64,000 bases of DNA, taken from the NCBI GenBank assembly GCA_002221725.1, contig NJFT01000044.1, positions 124,001 through 188,000 of the forward strand, read 5' to 3'. Shown one piece after another: positions 11,838 to 22,227 of this stretch; position 1 is the first letter of the stretch; each line of letters starts with the position of its first letter. The DNA is from Scedosporium boydii. Taxonomy: Eukaryota > Ascomycota > Sordariomycetes > Microascales > Microascaceae. A program made the position numbers and the translations under genes. Under the pieces are notes generated by a model. That model was not told where the DNA came from, searched no databases, and was given only the letters and a program-made list of their open reading frames with translations.

Positions 11838-12381
11838 TCATGGAAACTTTCTTTGGGTATAGTTTTCCTTGATGTTTGCTCGAGGAAAGTACCCGGCTTC
11901 CAACCAAGACATCGCGCGCTCCAACGCATGGTCCATGAAGCTCTGAATATCAAACTGATCGGCCCAACCTTTCTGCTGGAGCTCTGCCAGAGCCTCTTTA
12001 GTCCAACTGACGCAGTTTTCAACGGGTTCCGTGTCCGTCCTTGGCAACGGAATCCCCAAGAGGACAGCGGTCACCTGTTCCTTGGTGACATCGTTGGGTA
12101 TTTTCCCAACCATTATTCGACCCATCATGTTAATGTCTGCTCTTTTGTTTTCGAAATTTTCCTTATAAAAACTTCCACCCGCCGGAGCCGGCAACGTTAG
12201 AGTACGGTGGCTCGTAAAAGACTTGGTAGATGGTGCCTTTTCCTTGGCTGCCCTTTGGCTCTACCCAGATGCCCCAGTGGAATCTCGCGTAACCGAGCCA
12301 TGCTCCATCGGGATGACGAGTTATCCCGGGTCGGAAGTAGAGGCTTACGAATACCCGGGCTTTGTTGCTTCGCCCTGTCAT
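11838..12381 (-). pseudogene. DUF6914-like fungal protein with one-base frameshift
   Basis: Two overlapping minus-strand frames together make one protein of a family common in moulds. The upstream frame runs from ATG at 12381 through HWGIWVEPKG to GSGGWKF and then hits a stop. The downstream frame carries MMGRIMVGK, PLP, PVENCVSWTKEA, FMDHAL and the C-terminal NYTQRKFP. The switch falls in a run of five T on the coding strand (near 12172), where one extra T explains the break. A 37-nt GT-AG intron is frame-compatible but shorter than fungi normally splice and would delete the conserved GGW. Either a young pseudogene or a sequencing error. Function unknown; the family resemblance is from memory. 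Confidence 0.65.
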
Positions 12382-13044
12382 AACTCGTGGCTGAGCGCAA
12401 TCTTTCGGCGATAGTGCACGACTTTTTCCAAATCATTGGCAGGGCTGGCAGTTCAGAAGGCATTAGCCAACTGTCGAGCACTCAGCTAACATCCTGGAAG
12501 GGCTCGTCCGTTATATCTGGGAGTTGAATGGCGTCGGAAATTGGTCTTGCATGAGCTTATGGAATCTTGGACTCCTCATGATGTTTGATGAACCCCTCCT
12601 GAGCACCAACAAATCACGGGATCTACCAGGCTTGAATATTTTGTCTCGCTTCCCCCCCTTAAAGACACATGTATAAGGAGATAGAACATCATCACAAGTA
12701 AAGACTGAATTAGAGTGCACCCCATCCTCTTATGTATCTTCTTATTGATTTTAAAATATTTCACCGCTTGATAGCTTAAATGATAAATTTTAACTCGGAT
12801 GGCACCAAAAATACTGGATTCAAAATTGCGATATATTGAAATGGTGGCGTGGAACTAGGGTGGCTGGAGATTGGAGAGTTGGAAAGGCTCTTCGTCTTCC
12901 AGGTTCCCCTCATTCAGTCGTCCCTGCTTTTCGGGCTTTCAACGGGGGTTTTCAGCATCAATAGGCGACCAAGGACCGACGATATTTCCTGTGTCAAGGA
13001 ACGCGCATCTGCCACGTTGAAGCATTGAGAAGAGACACCGCAAT
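12382..13044. other. Intergenic, AT-rich in the middle
   Basis: Upstream region shared by two divergent genes (DUF6914-like to the left, F-box gene to the right). About 12700-12850 is AT-rich. No coding signal seen. Confidence 0.5.
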
Positions 13045-14576
13045 ATGGAAAATCCATACTCCACCGCAGAGATTCAATCTGCATGCGGAATCCTGAGACT
13101 CCCCGACGAATTGCTGTTCGACATCCTCCGCTCAGCTACATCCTGTAGCTCTCGTCGCCTTCATTTTCATCCTTCCTACTTTGCGGAAATTGTCTCCGTG
13201 TCCAAGACATGCCGTCGCTTCTACAGCTTGATAACGCCCATTATGTATAGCGAGATGGCCTTTACCGTCGGAAGAGCCGATAGATCCTATAATTCAACGA
13301 AAATGTCGCAGGCCGCAATGCAGAGACTGCAGTGGACCCTTAAACAAAATCCTGAGCTTGGACGACATTGCCGCTCGATTCACCTTAGAATACATGCGAC
13401 CGCTGGGAGTGAAAACGCTTCAGATATGATTCCGCTCTCGGAAGATGTGGAAGTCGAATTTCTCGTGGCAATGAGATTGCTTAGCTCGCTGACGGGCACG
13501 AAGAAGCTGGGTATCTTCGGAAACTTCAACGATGCATCCGAGATATGGCAGGCTATTAGCGCTGCGGTTCGCAACATGCCTAGTCTCGAGGAGGCTTTCC
13601 TATGCCATCATTGCCCCGGGATGGCCACAGGCCCCGTTTGTGAGGTTCTAAGCCAGGCGAGAAGCCTGAAAGACCTTACAATTACTGAGATCATAGACAC
13701 GTCGGTCGTGGACGTATCGGGCGTCCCAAAGGTTAGTTCACATGCTCCTCATCTTGATGGATCACCCTTGGGTCAAGTTATCTTCAGGGCCGATGTCAAT
13801 TGCTAAAGCAAGTTGTACAACCTCAGCGCCGCCACACCTCTTTGAATCGCCTCTTGGTCGAGGACTCTAGATGCGGCATCCATGACCTAAAACGGCTCAT
13901 CTCTTGGCCTTGTAGACTTGAACACCTGCTCCTAGTACCCGCGGGAAATTTCGAGAATTCCTACGTTCCCTGGGGCTTAGAAGAGCTGGGACCAGTTCTT
14001 GAATCACAAAAGACCACGCTCCGGACTCTCGAAATCGGGCCACTGGATCTCCAAGGCCTCCGGGGGTTCGACTTGACGGAATTCGAAAGTCTCGAGGAAC
14101 TCGATCTCTCGTATTTTTCGACGGGGTGCGAACCTGGAACTGAAGCTAATCTCTTGGCTCCGAAATTGAGAAAATTCACCTGGGCGTTCGTCTTCGAAGC
14201 TGGGTGGAAGTGCCAGATGACCTGCTTCGAGGAGGCACAAGAGAACTGGCTAAGGGAGTTTGCCACTGGAGCGCTCGCAGCACGACTACCGCTGGGCTGC
14301 ATCCATCTCAGTTTCGTGCCCGAAGACTATCTACCAGATTTCTCTGTACCGAGACCCAAAATCTCACCGTGGGACAGAGTAGAACAGCTACGGGACGAAT
14401 TCCACCATCTGGGCATCGCCCTGACGTGCTCGGCAACAAGGGAAGATTACGAGAGACTATGGACCCCGGTGCGACGACCGGAGGACGGATCGCATCCCGC
14501 GCCTGAAAGTCCTGTGCGACCCGAGGGCGTTACAACTCAGTCCAACACGATTCTCAACTATTTTACGAGGATTTAA
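13045..14576 (+). CDS. F-box domain protein, two exons
   Basis: A probable SCF ubiquitin-ligase substrate adaptor. Residues about 15-60 contain the F-box (LRLPDELLFDILRSAT...FAEIVSVSKTCRRFY). The rest reads as leucine-rich helical repeats, for example LEELDLSYF and LKRLISWPCRLEHLLLV. An intron is needed between the frames: GTTAGT donor at 13732 with acceptor TCTTCAG at 13787 (56 nt) joins phase 0 to phase 0 and gives 1476 nt, 491 aa. An acceptor at 13808 is also in frame. No signal peptide or membrane segment. The substrate is unknown; genes of this type are numerous and fast-evolving in Pezizomycotina. Confidence 0.75.
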
Positions 14577-14955
14577 GGATTGCTATTACGCAAAGTACCG
14601 AGCCAGTTCATCGCATTTGCCGTTCGGGGTGTTTAGAATCGAGATTGTAGTTCTTCTAACCAGCACCTCGTTCACGGTTCATTGCAAGGGGGAAACGAAT
14701 GTAATGGTGAAACTTAAGAAGGATGAGACTAAAAAAGCCCCATTGAAGTACATGCCAACATGAAAAATGAATCTACAGGCATTGCGATTTACAAGTATGT
14801 ACATAGAAGAGCAGTTCATCCAAGTGCTGCGGAAATGCCTCTCATTTAATGCCGACAAGGTGTGCGCTCCATCCGAACTGAATGAATAAAATTCTTGCAG
14901 ATACACAGCGCACACCGAAACAAGAAGTGGTTAGTGCCCAACAGAGATCCATAGT
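14577..14955. other. Convergent intergenic region
   Basis: The space between the 3' ends of the F-box gene and the AA9 gene. No coding signal; it probably holds both polyadenylation regions. Confidence 0.5.
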
Positions 14956-15918
14956 CTAGAGGGCGTGGGTACGCTTCTTCATGTTCCTCTTCCTCCTCTT
15001 GCAGGGGGAGACACGGGTAGGAGCGGGTTGGACGGCCTCCTCGGTAATAGAAGCGGCAGGGCGGGTGACCGTGGTGAGGGTGGTGGGCGCAGTTGTTTCG
15101 ACTGAACCAGCAGTCGTCGGAACTGCAGCCGGCTCAGTAACACTGGATTCGGGGGTAGCGGGAGTGGAAGCGATAGGGGAAGAAAAGCTACCGCCAGAAC
15201 CGGCGCTGGCGGCATCCCAGACCTCGGGGCCCGGAATCGTGTAACTGGTGTAGCCATTGTAAAGGTTGAAGTGAATACCAGGATCGGCGTAAGTGTAGCC
15301 AACGTTGAAGTCGAAGTTCTGGTCCGGAACAGCACTACCAGACCCGGTGACCTCAACCTGGACGCAAGAAGGGTAGAATTGGGCGCCGCGAGCCGGGTTG
15401 ACATTGAAAGTTGCGTCGCTCTCGTGGTGAGCAATGATCTCCTGTCGGATGAGGTACTTCCCAGCAGCGAGAGAGGCGGGAAGGGTGAAGTCATACTTGC
15501 CGCCGTTGGCAACAAGCTTCTCAACGGCCCATTTAGAGCCGTCGTATCCGTCCTCGTCAATCTTGGACCAGGTGGCACCGGTGCCATCGCCCTCGGTGTA
15601 CTCCGCCACCCAGGTGATGATGGGACCCAGATGGGAAAGATCCACAATGTCATCACCTCGCGTGTTGTGGTACCATTCGAAAGTGAGGGTATCGCCGGCA
15701 GCAGCAGAAAGGAAGTTGGGAACAGCCTTGCCGCCGTTCACGTTGCAGACGAGATCGGGGCTAGCGAGGTCTTTGACGGGGCTGTTGTTGGGAGGGGATC
15801 GGATGTAGGCGTTGCGGCCGTCTCCTTGGTCCACGCCGTTGACCCAGGCGCCGTACATCAAGGTGTGGGCGGAAACACTGCTGGCCAGAGCCAGGACGGA
15901 AGCGATCGCGTAACGCAT
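14956..15918 (-). CDS. AA9 lytic polysaccharide monooxygenase (secreted)
   Basis: A copper-dependent enzyme that oxidatively cleaves cellulose or related glucans outside the cell. The start is the ATG at 15918, which begins a textbook signal peptide (MRYAIASVLALASSVSA); the same frame stays open further upstream to 16200, but that part has no secretion signal. Cleavage after Ala leaves His as residue 1 of the mature protein (HTLMYGAWVNG), the first ligand of the copper histidine brace. The second His is in SHLGPI and the axial Tyr in QFYPSC; the RQEIIAHHES strand is also conserved. Length 320 aa in one exon. After the catalytic domain comes a Ser/Thr/Pro/Ala-rich tail ending in a basic patch (CKRRKRNMKKR), with no CBM1 and no obvious GPI signal. 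The basic C-terminus is unusual for a secreted enzyme. Confidence 0.92.
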   Translation of the reverse strand: MRYAIASVLALASSVSAHTLMYGAWVNGVDQGDGRNAYIRSPPNNSPVKDLASPDLVCNVNGGKAVPNFLSAAAGDTLTFEWYHNTRGDDIVDLSHLGPIITWVAEYTEGDGTGATWSKIDEDGYDGSKWAVEKLVANGGKYDFTLPASLAAGKYLIRQEIIAHHESDATFNVNPARGAQFYPSCVQVEVTGSGSAVPDQNFDFNVGYTYADPGIHFNLYNGYTSYTIPGPEVWDAASAGSGGSFSSPIASTPATPESSVTEPAAVPTTAGSVETTAPTTLTTVTRPAASITEEAVQPAPTRVSPCKRRKRNMKKRTHAL

Positions 15919-17023
15919 GTTGGTAGGCTTTATGTTGGGGTTCTTCCCTGGAAATGTAACTCTTCTTAACTGGAGATAGAGGTGTGGTGAACCGAATAAC
16001 TTGGTAAACCGGGTATCAAGTTTTTGAATGAGTGAATGAATGAATGAATGGATGGATGGTTGTTGAAAAAAAATGGCACAGCCCAAAAGAATGAATGGAA
16101 TGGATGTAAAGAAGAAGCGAACTCGTTCGTGGGAAGACGACCGTGAGGCACGTTGAGATGGAAGGGAAAGCCTAAGGGGGAACGAAGACGACGCGGTCAC
16201 CTGTAGTTATAAGATCCAAGATTCTTCTCATAACCGAATACGATATTAAGAAGCAATCCCAGCTCCGTTTGGGGCACTTGGCCCTGTCCACTAAATCAGG
16301 GGCGAGGATTGTGAACAGGAAACTGATCCCAACCCATCCTGGTCCATTGTTTCCTCCACCATTTTATGGGTCGACTCCTTCTACGTTGCCCATGGATCGA
16401 CTGGATTGGCTGGGCGTAGTCCACATTCCAGGGGGCCGGAGTAACGACCCGAAAATCCAGCCATCATCTCATCTTTGATGTCTCTTGCAGCCAGTGGCAG
16501 GAGTGGTCCAGGCTTGGCGAAACCTCATTAGTCCGATCTGGGAAGGATGAAACCCGAAGCGCCTCCTTCATAAATGGGCGCCAACTGCCCCCCAGGATAG
16601 TCACCAACAGCTTCTTTGTGTCTTACCAAGTGATATCAAACTAGTTTTATTGCGGGTTCTCTTGGCTAAGCTCTCCGACAGAAGACCATGAAATAAATAT
16701 GAACTAAACTACCGGGATGAAACACAAGTCTCTGTCGTTGTTGTGAATTTCTAGTGGATATGGAAACACCTCCCTTGTCATTTGTAGAGCCTCCATTCAA
16801 TCCCCCTGAGCGGTTTGAAACGTCGGGCAACCTGTCATGGTCCGAAACTTCCAGTGCGTCTTTCGCCCCATACCCCTCCGCTCCGAAACTGGGCCCCGGG
16901 CGTATTAACTGCGGTGCAGCGTCCAAGATATCCGCAAGTGGTCCCATATTTTTCTCCATACCGAGCCACTACCTAACGTATAATTTATCCGATGGCCAGA
17001 GGTATTGTCGTAAGAATGTCTCT
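15919..17023. other. Promoter of the AA9 gene and non-coding sequence
   Basis: The first 300 bases are the AA9 upstream region with the microsatellite. The rest has ORFs on both strands (16754-17140 plus, 16666-16959 minus) that overlap each other and resemble no family I know. Confidence 0.4.
16026..16060. repeat. GAAT/GGAT tetranucleotide microsatellite
   Basis: About eight imperfect copies of a 4-base unit (GAAT passing into GGAT), 110-140 bases upstream of the AA9 start codon, so in its 5' UTR or core promoter. Confidence 0.85.
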
Positions 17024-18090
17024 TTAGAACGGCCTCCATACACAGGCTGCATAGGTTTGCAGCTCCGATGTGCCGAGAATAATATCACCCTCTCCCTGGA
17101 GAGGCTCTCTGAGGAACAGATCGCGGAATTCGAGTCGTAGGAGACCGCTAGACATCCTGTACGAACTCGGATTGAACCGTCTTGGATCATGGGGGCTAAT
17201 TCCAGGAGCTCGTTTGATGTCGACGGTGTGGACGCACGTCGGATGAATGTTGGGCGGACCTTGTGCTGCCATCGCTCGGGTGGTCGCCGCACCGGGGCGA
17301 GATTGGTTACCCTCCTCCTCCACCGCCTTCCACTTCTCGATACGAATATGTGTTGAGGATTCGTACATTTTGACAAGCAGCACGATTTTCACGTCGTAAT
17401 TAGACGCTTGAAACCACCAACGAGCTTTTGCCTTCAGAGACGGCCATGCCTGCGTATAGCCTGCTTCGATCACCAGGGTAGGAAAATCTTCCTCGTTCGG
17501 GCGTCTTGAGAGGGGCTTTCGGCACGAGTCGCCTTCTCCTTGCGACCTCAAGTTGCCGGCGTGATCCCGTTGACTGTATCTTGTCGCGCCGGCTGGGCTC
17601 AACTCGGCGAAGAGACTCCGACCGATGAGCATCAAAATGGTGTCGTCGAGAACGCGATGAAGACTCTCGTGGGTGAGCGTGGGTATGGTGATAATAAGCA
17701 GTTGAGACTCAGCCGAATATAGAGACAATCGGAACTTCCGTCCCTTTCGTTCTCTCTCGGAGGAGATTTCATCAAAGTCACTTAGCGAAACGTTTCCTAG
17801 CATAAGGACGTCTCCAGGTGTGGTCTCGATTTTGTTAAATAGGTCTTCCACACCAGTGAAGGAAAGCTCTACGATCAATTAGCAAATGCAAAATATTTCA
17901 TAGAAAACGGCGTTTTTACCATTCAACTGCGGCGCCGGGGTAACTGCTGTGCGCGTCGACAACCTCGACGTTGACAGAGGGACAGACGATGTCCCAAGGC
18001 TGGTGGTGGAATCCATACCGGGTGATACTTGGCGCGTATGGTCGATAATGCTGGTTCGCTCGGGGGAATCGTGTTTGGAGGAATTCTCAT
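17024..18090 (-). pseudogene. Unknown fungal protein, apparently decaying
   Basis: The main minus-strand frame (from about 17878 down to 17024) starts without an ATG and reads LSFTGVEDLFNKIE, PGDVLMLGNVSLSDFDE, RWWFQASNYDVKIVLL and EGDIILGTSELQTYA, which look like real protein. Upstream, another frame offset by one base encodes a plausible N-terminal part (ITRYGFHHQPWDIVCPS, then VNVEVVDAHSSYPGAAVEW). The best donor between them (GTAAAA at 17919) does not restore frame with any available acceptor; a 61-nt join with donor GTTGAA (17927-17867) does but is weak. Further upstream the frame closes with a TGA, and a likely start ATG lies in the wrong frame. Two separate frame conflicts suggest decay. 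Function unknown. Confidence 0.5.
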
Positions 18091-19041
18091 CGAGGTAGTC
18101 TTTGCTTTCGACGCGAGTCTAAATTTACCGAAACCTTCGCCGTGCGCGGGAAGGTGCCACCGTCCGCGACTGAGGATTCTGACTTCAAGTTCAATGTGTC
18201 CTCTGTGACTAATCGTAACCTTATCTATTGTTCGTGGCTCAGCAGTAATGGGCCATCAACTTGACTCTAATTAACTGTGATCTTCTCCGCTAACTGTCGG
18301 GCCATGGATAGTATCAGAGCAGCTACCTACTACCTAAAGCAACGGAAATTACTGAACCAGATTCCTTCCTCCCTTAGTTCCCAAGCGACGCCATGAAGCA
18401 ATGGGGGTCTCCTGCAGTTCAAGAGCCATTCGGCAGAAAATGTGGAATTGGAAACGCGTACATCTGAATACCCTCGGAAGTTTACAGCCTTCCCCCCAGA
18501 AATTCACCGCTGTTGCCGGAAATTGGCGGGAATTTCCGTTTCTCTCGGTCTGTGTCGGATCGAATATTTATCGGGTTACACTGGGCAATGGGTCGGTATA
18601 GCCTGATACTCCAAGCTCACTTCAGGAATACGTTCGAGGAAGGCCATGGGATGGCGGGTGGCATCGACTTTCTCGACGCCACTAATCTTCACCGATTTTT
18701 GACAGTATTCCCATAAGCGTCCCCGTCGTATGGGAGCCGCAGAGTCCAGTCTTGGCCACATGCACTAATCAGCTTGACATGCGGCGGTCTTCAATGCGTT
18801 GTGTGAGATGCCAACCAATGAAAGGAATTTGAGAAAAAGTGAAAAAGTGTAGATACTTCATTTTATACGTGTGATATGCTAGATTTCCATGTACCGTGAC
18901 AGTCTGGATGTGATCCTCGAGCTGAACACAGCACCATCAAAACAAAGGTTGTCGCAATCCAGTTTGCGACCTCTCCAACTTGGAAGCTTTCCAAGTCACA
19001 TGTCTCATTCTATCCTGAGCTGAGGAAGACACTGGGCCAAA
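18091..19041. other. Intergenic
   Basis: No gene seen between the decaying gene and the G-alpha-like gene. Only short, low-quality ORFs. Confidence 0.5.
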
Positions 19042-20672
19042 ATGGCGGACCCAATCGCCATTCTAGGTACAGCCGGCGGCGTCGCAAACATCATTGATGT
19101 ATTTGGGAAGTCCATCCGTACAATTGCAGAGCTTCGAAACCAGTGGCAAGACGCGGACCTTGCCGTTGTCGTGCTCGAGAGTCTTCTCCTGACCGCTTGC
19201 AATACGTAGGCCTCTCTATCGATTGCATGGAACTATTCTAACTTGCCGCAGCGCTACATTATCGGAGCAGAAGAGGTATCTCGAGAAGCCGCAGACGCGC
19301 AAAGTTTTCAAGAAGATGGAAGATGACACTTCTTCACTGGTGGTGCATCGTGATGTCGACTCTTTGATGACGTCCAGCACCTCCATGTCAATAAGCTCAT
19401 CCAAGCCATCCATCATATTCGAATTTGACTCGGAGCTTTTTATCTCAAAAATCTACCAGAGGTGGATCAGAGGCTCTGTCAAACGGAGTCTTCAAGTCCA
19501 ACAGGGTGACCCTGCTAGCAGCGACGTCGCTACGAACTCACGCGATAGCACCTCTTCATGGCGACCCCTTCCAGCCCCCACACCGAGCATGTTCATTTCC
19601 TCCGCTGAACAACTTGAGCGATCACGATCGATCGGCCGTGATCTTAGGAAGGATATGAAACAACTACGCCGTGGATGCAAAATCCTCCTACTCGGAGACG
19701 CATCGAGACACGAAATTGCAAAGCAGATGGAGATAACTCATGGGAAACGGTATTCTAAAGAAGGGCTACATGATCACCTACTGTGCTGAAGTACGCTTGC
19801 ACTTCGGCGAAGTCGATTGTGGCTGCCATGCGAAAATTCGACATTGTCTCAGAATCGGATGACGTCTGGCAGGCCGTCAGGCTCGTAGAGGACTATACTC
19901 TCGACCCAGTCTGCCCTGAGCTAGACCCAAGGTTTGCTATTGCACTGAGGTCCATCCGGAAGAGCCATCTCTATATGGCAGTGATGGAGAGACAAGCTGA
20001 ATTTTCTCTGCCAGAACCAGCACCGTAGTATGTTCCTTTGTCCCCTACGCCGCGAATACTGCTTACAACCACAGCTTTTGCGATGAAATAGACCGAATCG
20101 CATCTCCGGACTACGTGCCAAATGAAATGGACGTCCTTCAGTCGAGAGCAGGAACAATCGGCATCAATGAGACCCGCCTCCAGACGAGTAACCTCAGAAT
20201 TTCCATGTTCGGTATCGGCGGGCAGGGGGACCAGGATAAAAAATGGCTTCATTATTTTGAGAAAGCCTCGGCTATGATTTTCGTGGTGGACTTAGATACG
20301 TATGATCAAGTCTCGCTGGAGGAGAGCTCGGAAACCAGAATGATCGATTCCATCCGCCTATTCGAGTCGACTGTCAACTCTGGATGGTTCAGCGAGACTG
20401 GGATCATCCTATTCCTCAACAAAGTCGACATTCTTGAGCAGAAGCTTGACCGGTCTCCTCTTGCGAATTACTTCCCAGATTACAGCGGCGGCAATGACGT
20501 GACTAAGGCGGTCAAGTATATTGTCCGGAGATTTATCCAAGCTAAGCGAGGAGATCTAGCTATTTACGTTTACGTGGCAAAATCGAGCGATCCAGCTAAT
20601 GCCAGAATCATTCTCTCAGCAGTCGAAGAAATAGTTATAAATCAGGCAGCGATTGCTTCGGGGATAAGGTAG
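19042..20672 (+). pseudogene. G-alpha-like protein with N-terminal STAND-associated domain, one frameshift
   Basis: The ATG at 19042 begins MADPIAILGTAGGVANIIDVFG, typical of the N-terminal domain found at the front of fungal NACHT/STAND proteins (HeLo-like/NACHT_N type). Intron 19206-19251 (46 nt, TTCTAAC branch) leads into a Ser-rich linker, then a Ras-like G-alpha core. KILLLGDASRHEIAKQM sits where GAGESGKST is expected, so the P-loop is lost. The switch II region is GIGGQGDQDKKW instead of DVGGQ; FLNKVDIL is a good NKxD guanine motif; FPDYSGGNDV and a C-terminal helix follow. A second intron lies at 20025-20074. Near 19780 the frame must slip by one base (stop TGA at about 19786) and no GT-AG pair fixes it, so this copy is probably broken or contains a sequence error. 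Nucleotide binding is doubtful even if the frame is intact. Confidence 0.7.
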
Positions 20673-21324
20673 GGATCAAGTGAGAGCAACCGTTATAGCA
20701 GGGAAAGGAGACTTGCCTGGGAAGAATGAACGAATGCTTGGTCTGAGGTTCGGTAGCCTAGGCCAGCGCCAACGAACCGAACTTGGTAACACACAACATT
20801 CTCAACGCAGTGACCGGAATACCATACCCAATAAACCTGCAAAAACGTTAGCATTGGAACATCGAGACGTTTTGGATACTTTACTTCTATTAGTAGAGAT
20901 GTCATCGTATGCTATAAGTACTACTCAGTCAGAATGACCAAATCCAACTCGCAACTAATTATGTGACTCAAATGCCAAAACTTCTGTCCAGCTTATTCAC
21001 TCAAACCATTGTATCAATGACGCATTGATGGCACATGGAACCGCGCTAAACTGCCAGGAACCCGGTCTCACAGTCTTTTCTCATCAATAGGGCTTCGCAC
21101 CTGCCCGGCGAGTTTGGCATTCTCCACCGCAAATTTCTCCAGCATCGTATCCTAAAGTGTGGAGGTATTCGAACTCGTGAGCACTCACTCCCGCGTATAA
21201 GGGCTACATTAAAAAGTAAGAGTTCGCTGTAAGATACGGCGGAAAACGTTTAAAATTTATGTCATGCTAAGTTTGTGTTGCCCTGCGTTCCGCTTCCAAC
21301 ACCATCCACGGCGCACATTGGCTG
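20673..21324. other. Convergent intergenic region
   Basis: Space between the 3' ends of the G-alpha-like gene and the dehydrogenase. No coding signal. Confidence 0.5.
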
Positions 21325-22227
21325 TTAGAGCCCAGTGACACCCCCACTAACCGAGATGTATTGTCCGGTAATCCATCGTGCCTTTTCAGACACTAGGAGA
21401 AGGACCGCATCGCCAATATCCTCGATGGTGCCATTCCTGTAGGCTGCCCTTGTGATCTCCCGCTGGGGTTTCCGGATCAGCTCGGCTATTTCTGGAGGTG
21501 CAATGTCGGTGACGACGGGGCCAGGCGCTACGGCGTTGACGGTAATACCCTTGCTCCGGCCCCACTAAATGTGTGTCAGTTTCTAAAATTGGAGAAATAA
21601 GGCATTGTTATAGAGTGTGAGTTCTTGCCTCTTTGGCCCACGACCATGTCAAGGAATCGACGGCGGCCTTAGAAGCCCCGTATATGGCCAAGTCATCCGG
21701 GCCGAGCCTCGAATCAGTAGAGGAGATGTTGATTATACGGCCGCCTGGGGCCATGTGGGGAATGGTGGCCTGCGTGACAAAAATAGTACCCTTGACGTTG
21801 AGATCAAACGTCTTGGAGATCTCTTCAGGCGTGGCATCGACGGTGCCGCCAAGAAATCCAGTTCCGGCATTGTTGACTGCACGTACGTGAGCGAGACATG
21901 TCTCAGCATGGCGCCTTTGCTAGAGCTCTTACCCAATATGTCAACCTTGTCTGTTCCAAATGCTTTAAGGGTCTCCTGGACGATTGATTTGGCCCCTTCG
22001 GGGGTTTCAACGGAAGCCCGGACGACAGTTGCTTCCCCCCCGTCAGCCGTGATGCTATCAGCAAGAGCTTGGGCCCGCTTTGTGACAGAGTCGGATACGT
22101 AGTTGATTGTGACTGCTGCTCCGTTCCGAGCTAAAGCTCTGGCGATGCCGGCACCGATTCCATTTTCACGGCCAGAACCGGTCACGATGGCGATCTTGCC
22201 AGCGAGGGATAAGGTATCGACAGGCAT
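21325..22227 (-). CDS. Short-chain dehydrogenase/reductase (SDR), three exons
   Basis: An NAD(P)-dependent oxidoreductase of the classical SDR type, probably cytosolic; substrate unknown. Exons on the minus strand: 22227-21933, 21876-21629, 21564-21325, totalling 783 nt (260 aa). The nucleotide-binding motif is TGSGRENGIGAGIA near the N-terminus. NNAG appears only after splicing intron 1; the catalytic Ser lies in INISSTDSR, YGASK gives the Tyr and Lys, and the C-terminal part ends GQYISVSGGVTG. Intron 1 is a normal GT-AG of 56 nt. Intron 2 (21628-21565) begins with GCAAGA after AAAGAG, so it is a GC-AG intron; removing it joins WAKE to WGRSKGITVNAVAPGP exactly as in the family. Confidence 0.9.

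Noticed and set aside
15271..15969. 232-aa plus-strand ORF opposite the AA9 gene
   Set aside because: It is the antisense shadow of a GC-rich coding region and contains no motif of its own.
15919..16200. Extending the AA9 ORF upstream to a 414-aa protein
   Set aside because: The extension lacks a secretion signal and would bury the signal peptide and copper-binding N-terminal His of the real start at 15918; it also contains the microsatellite.
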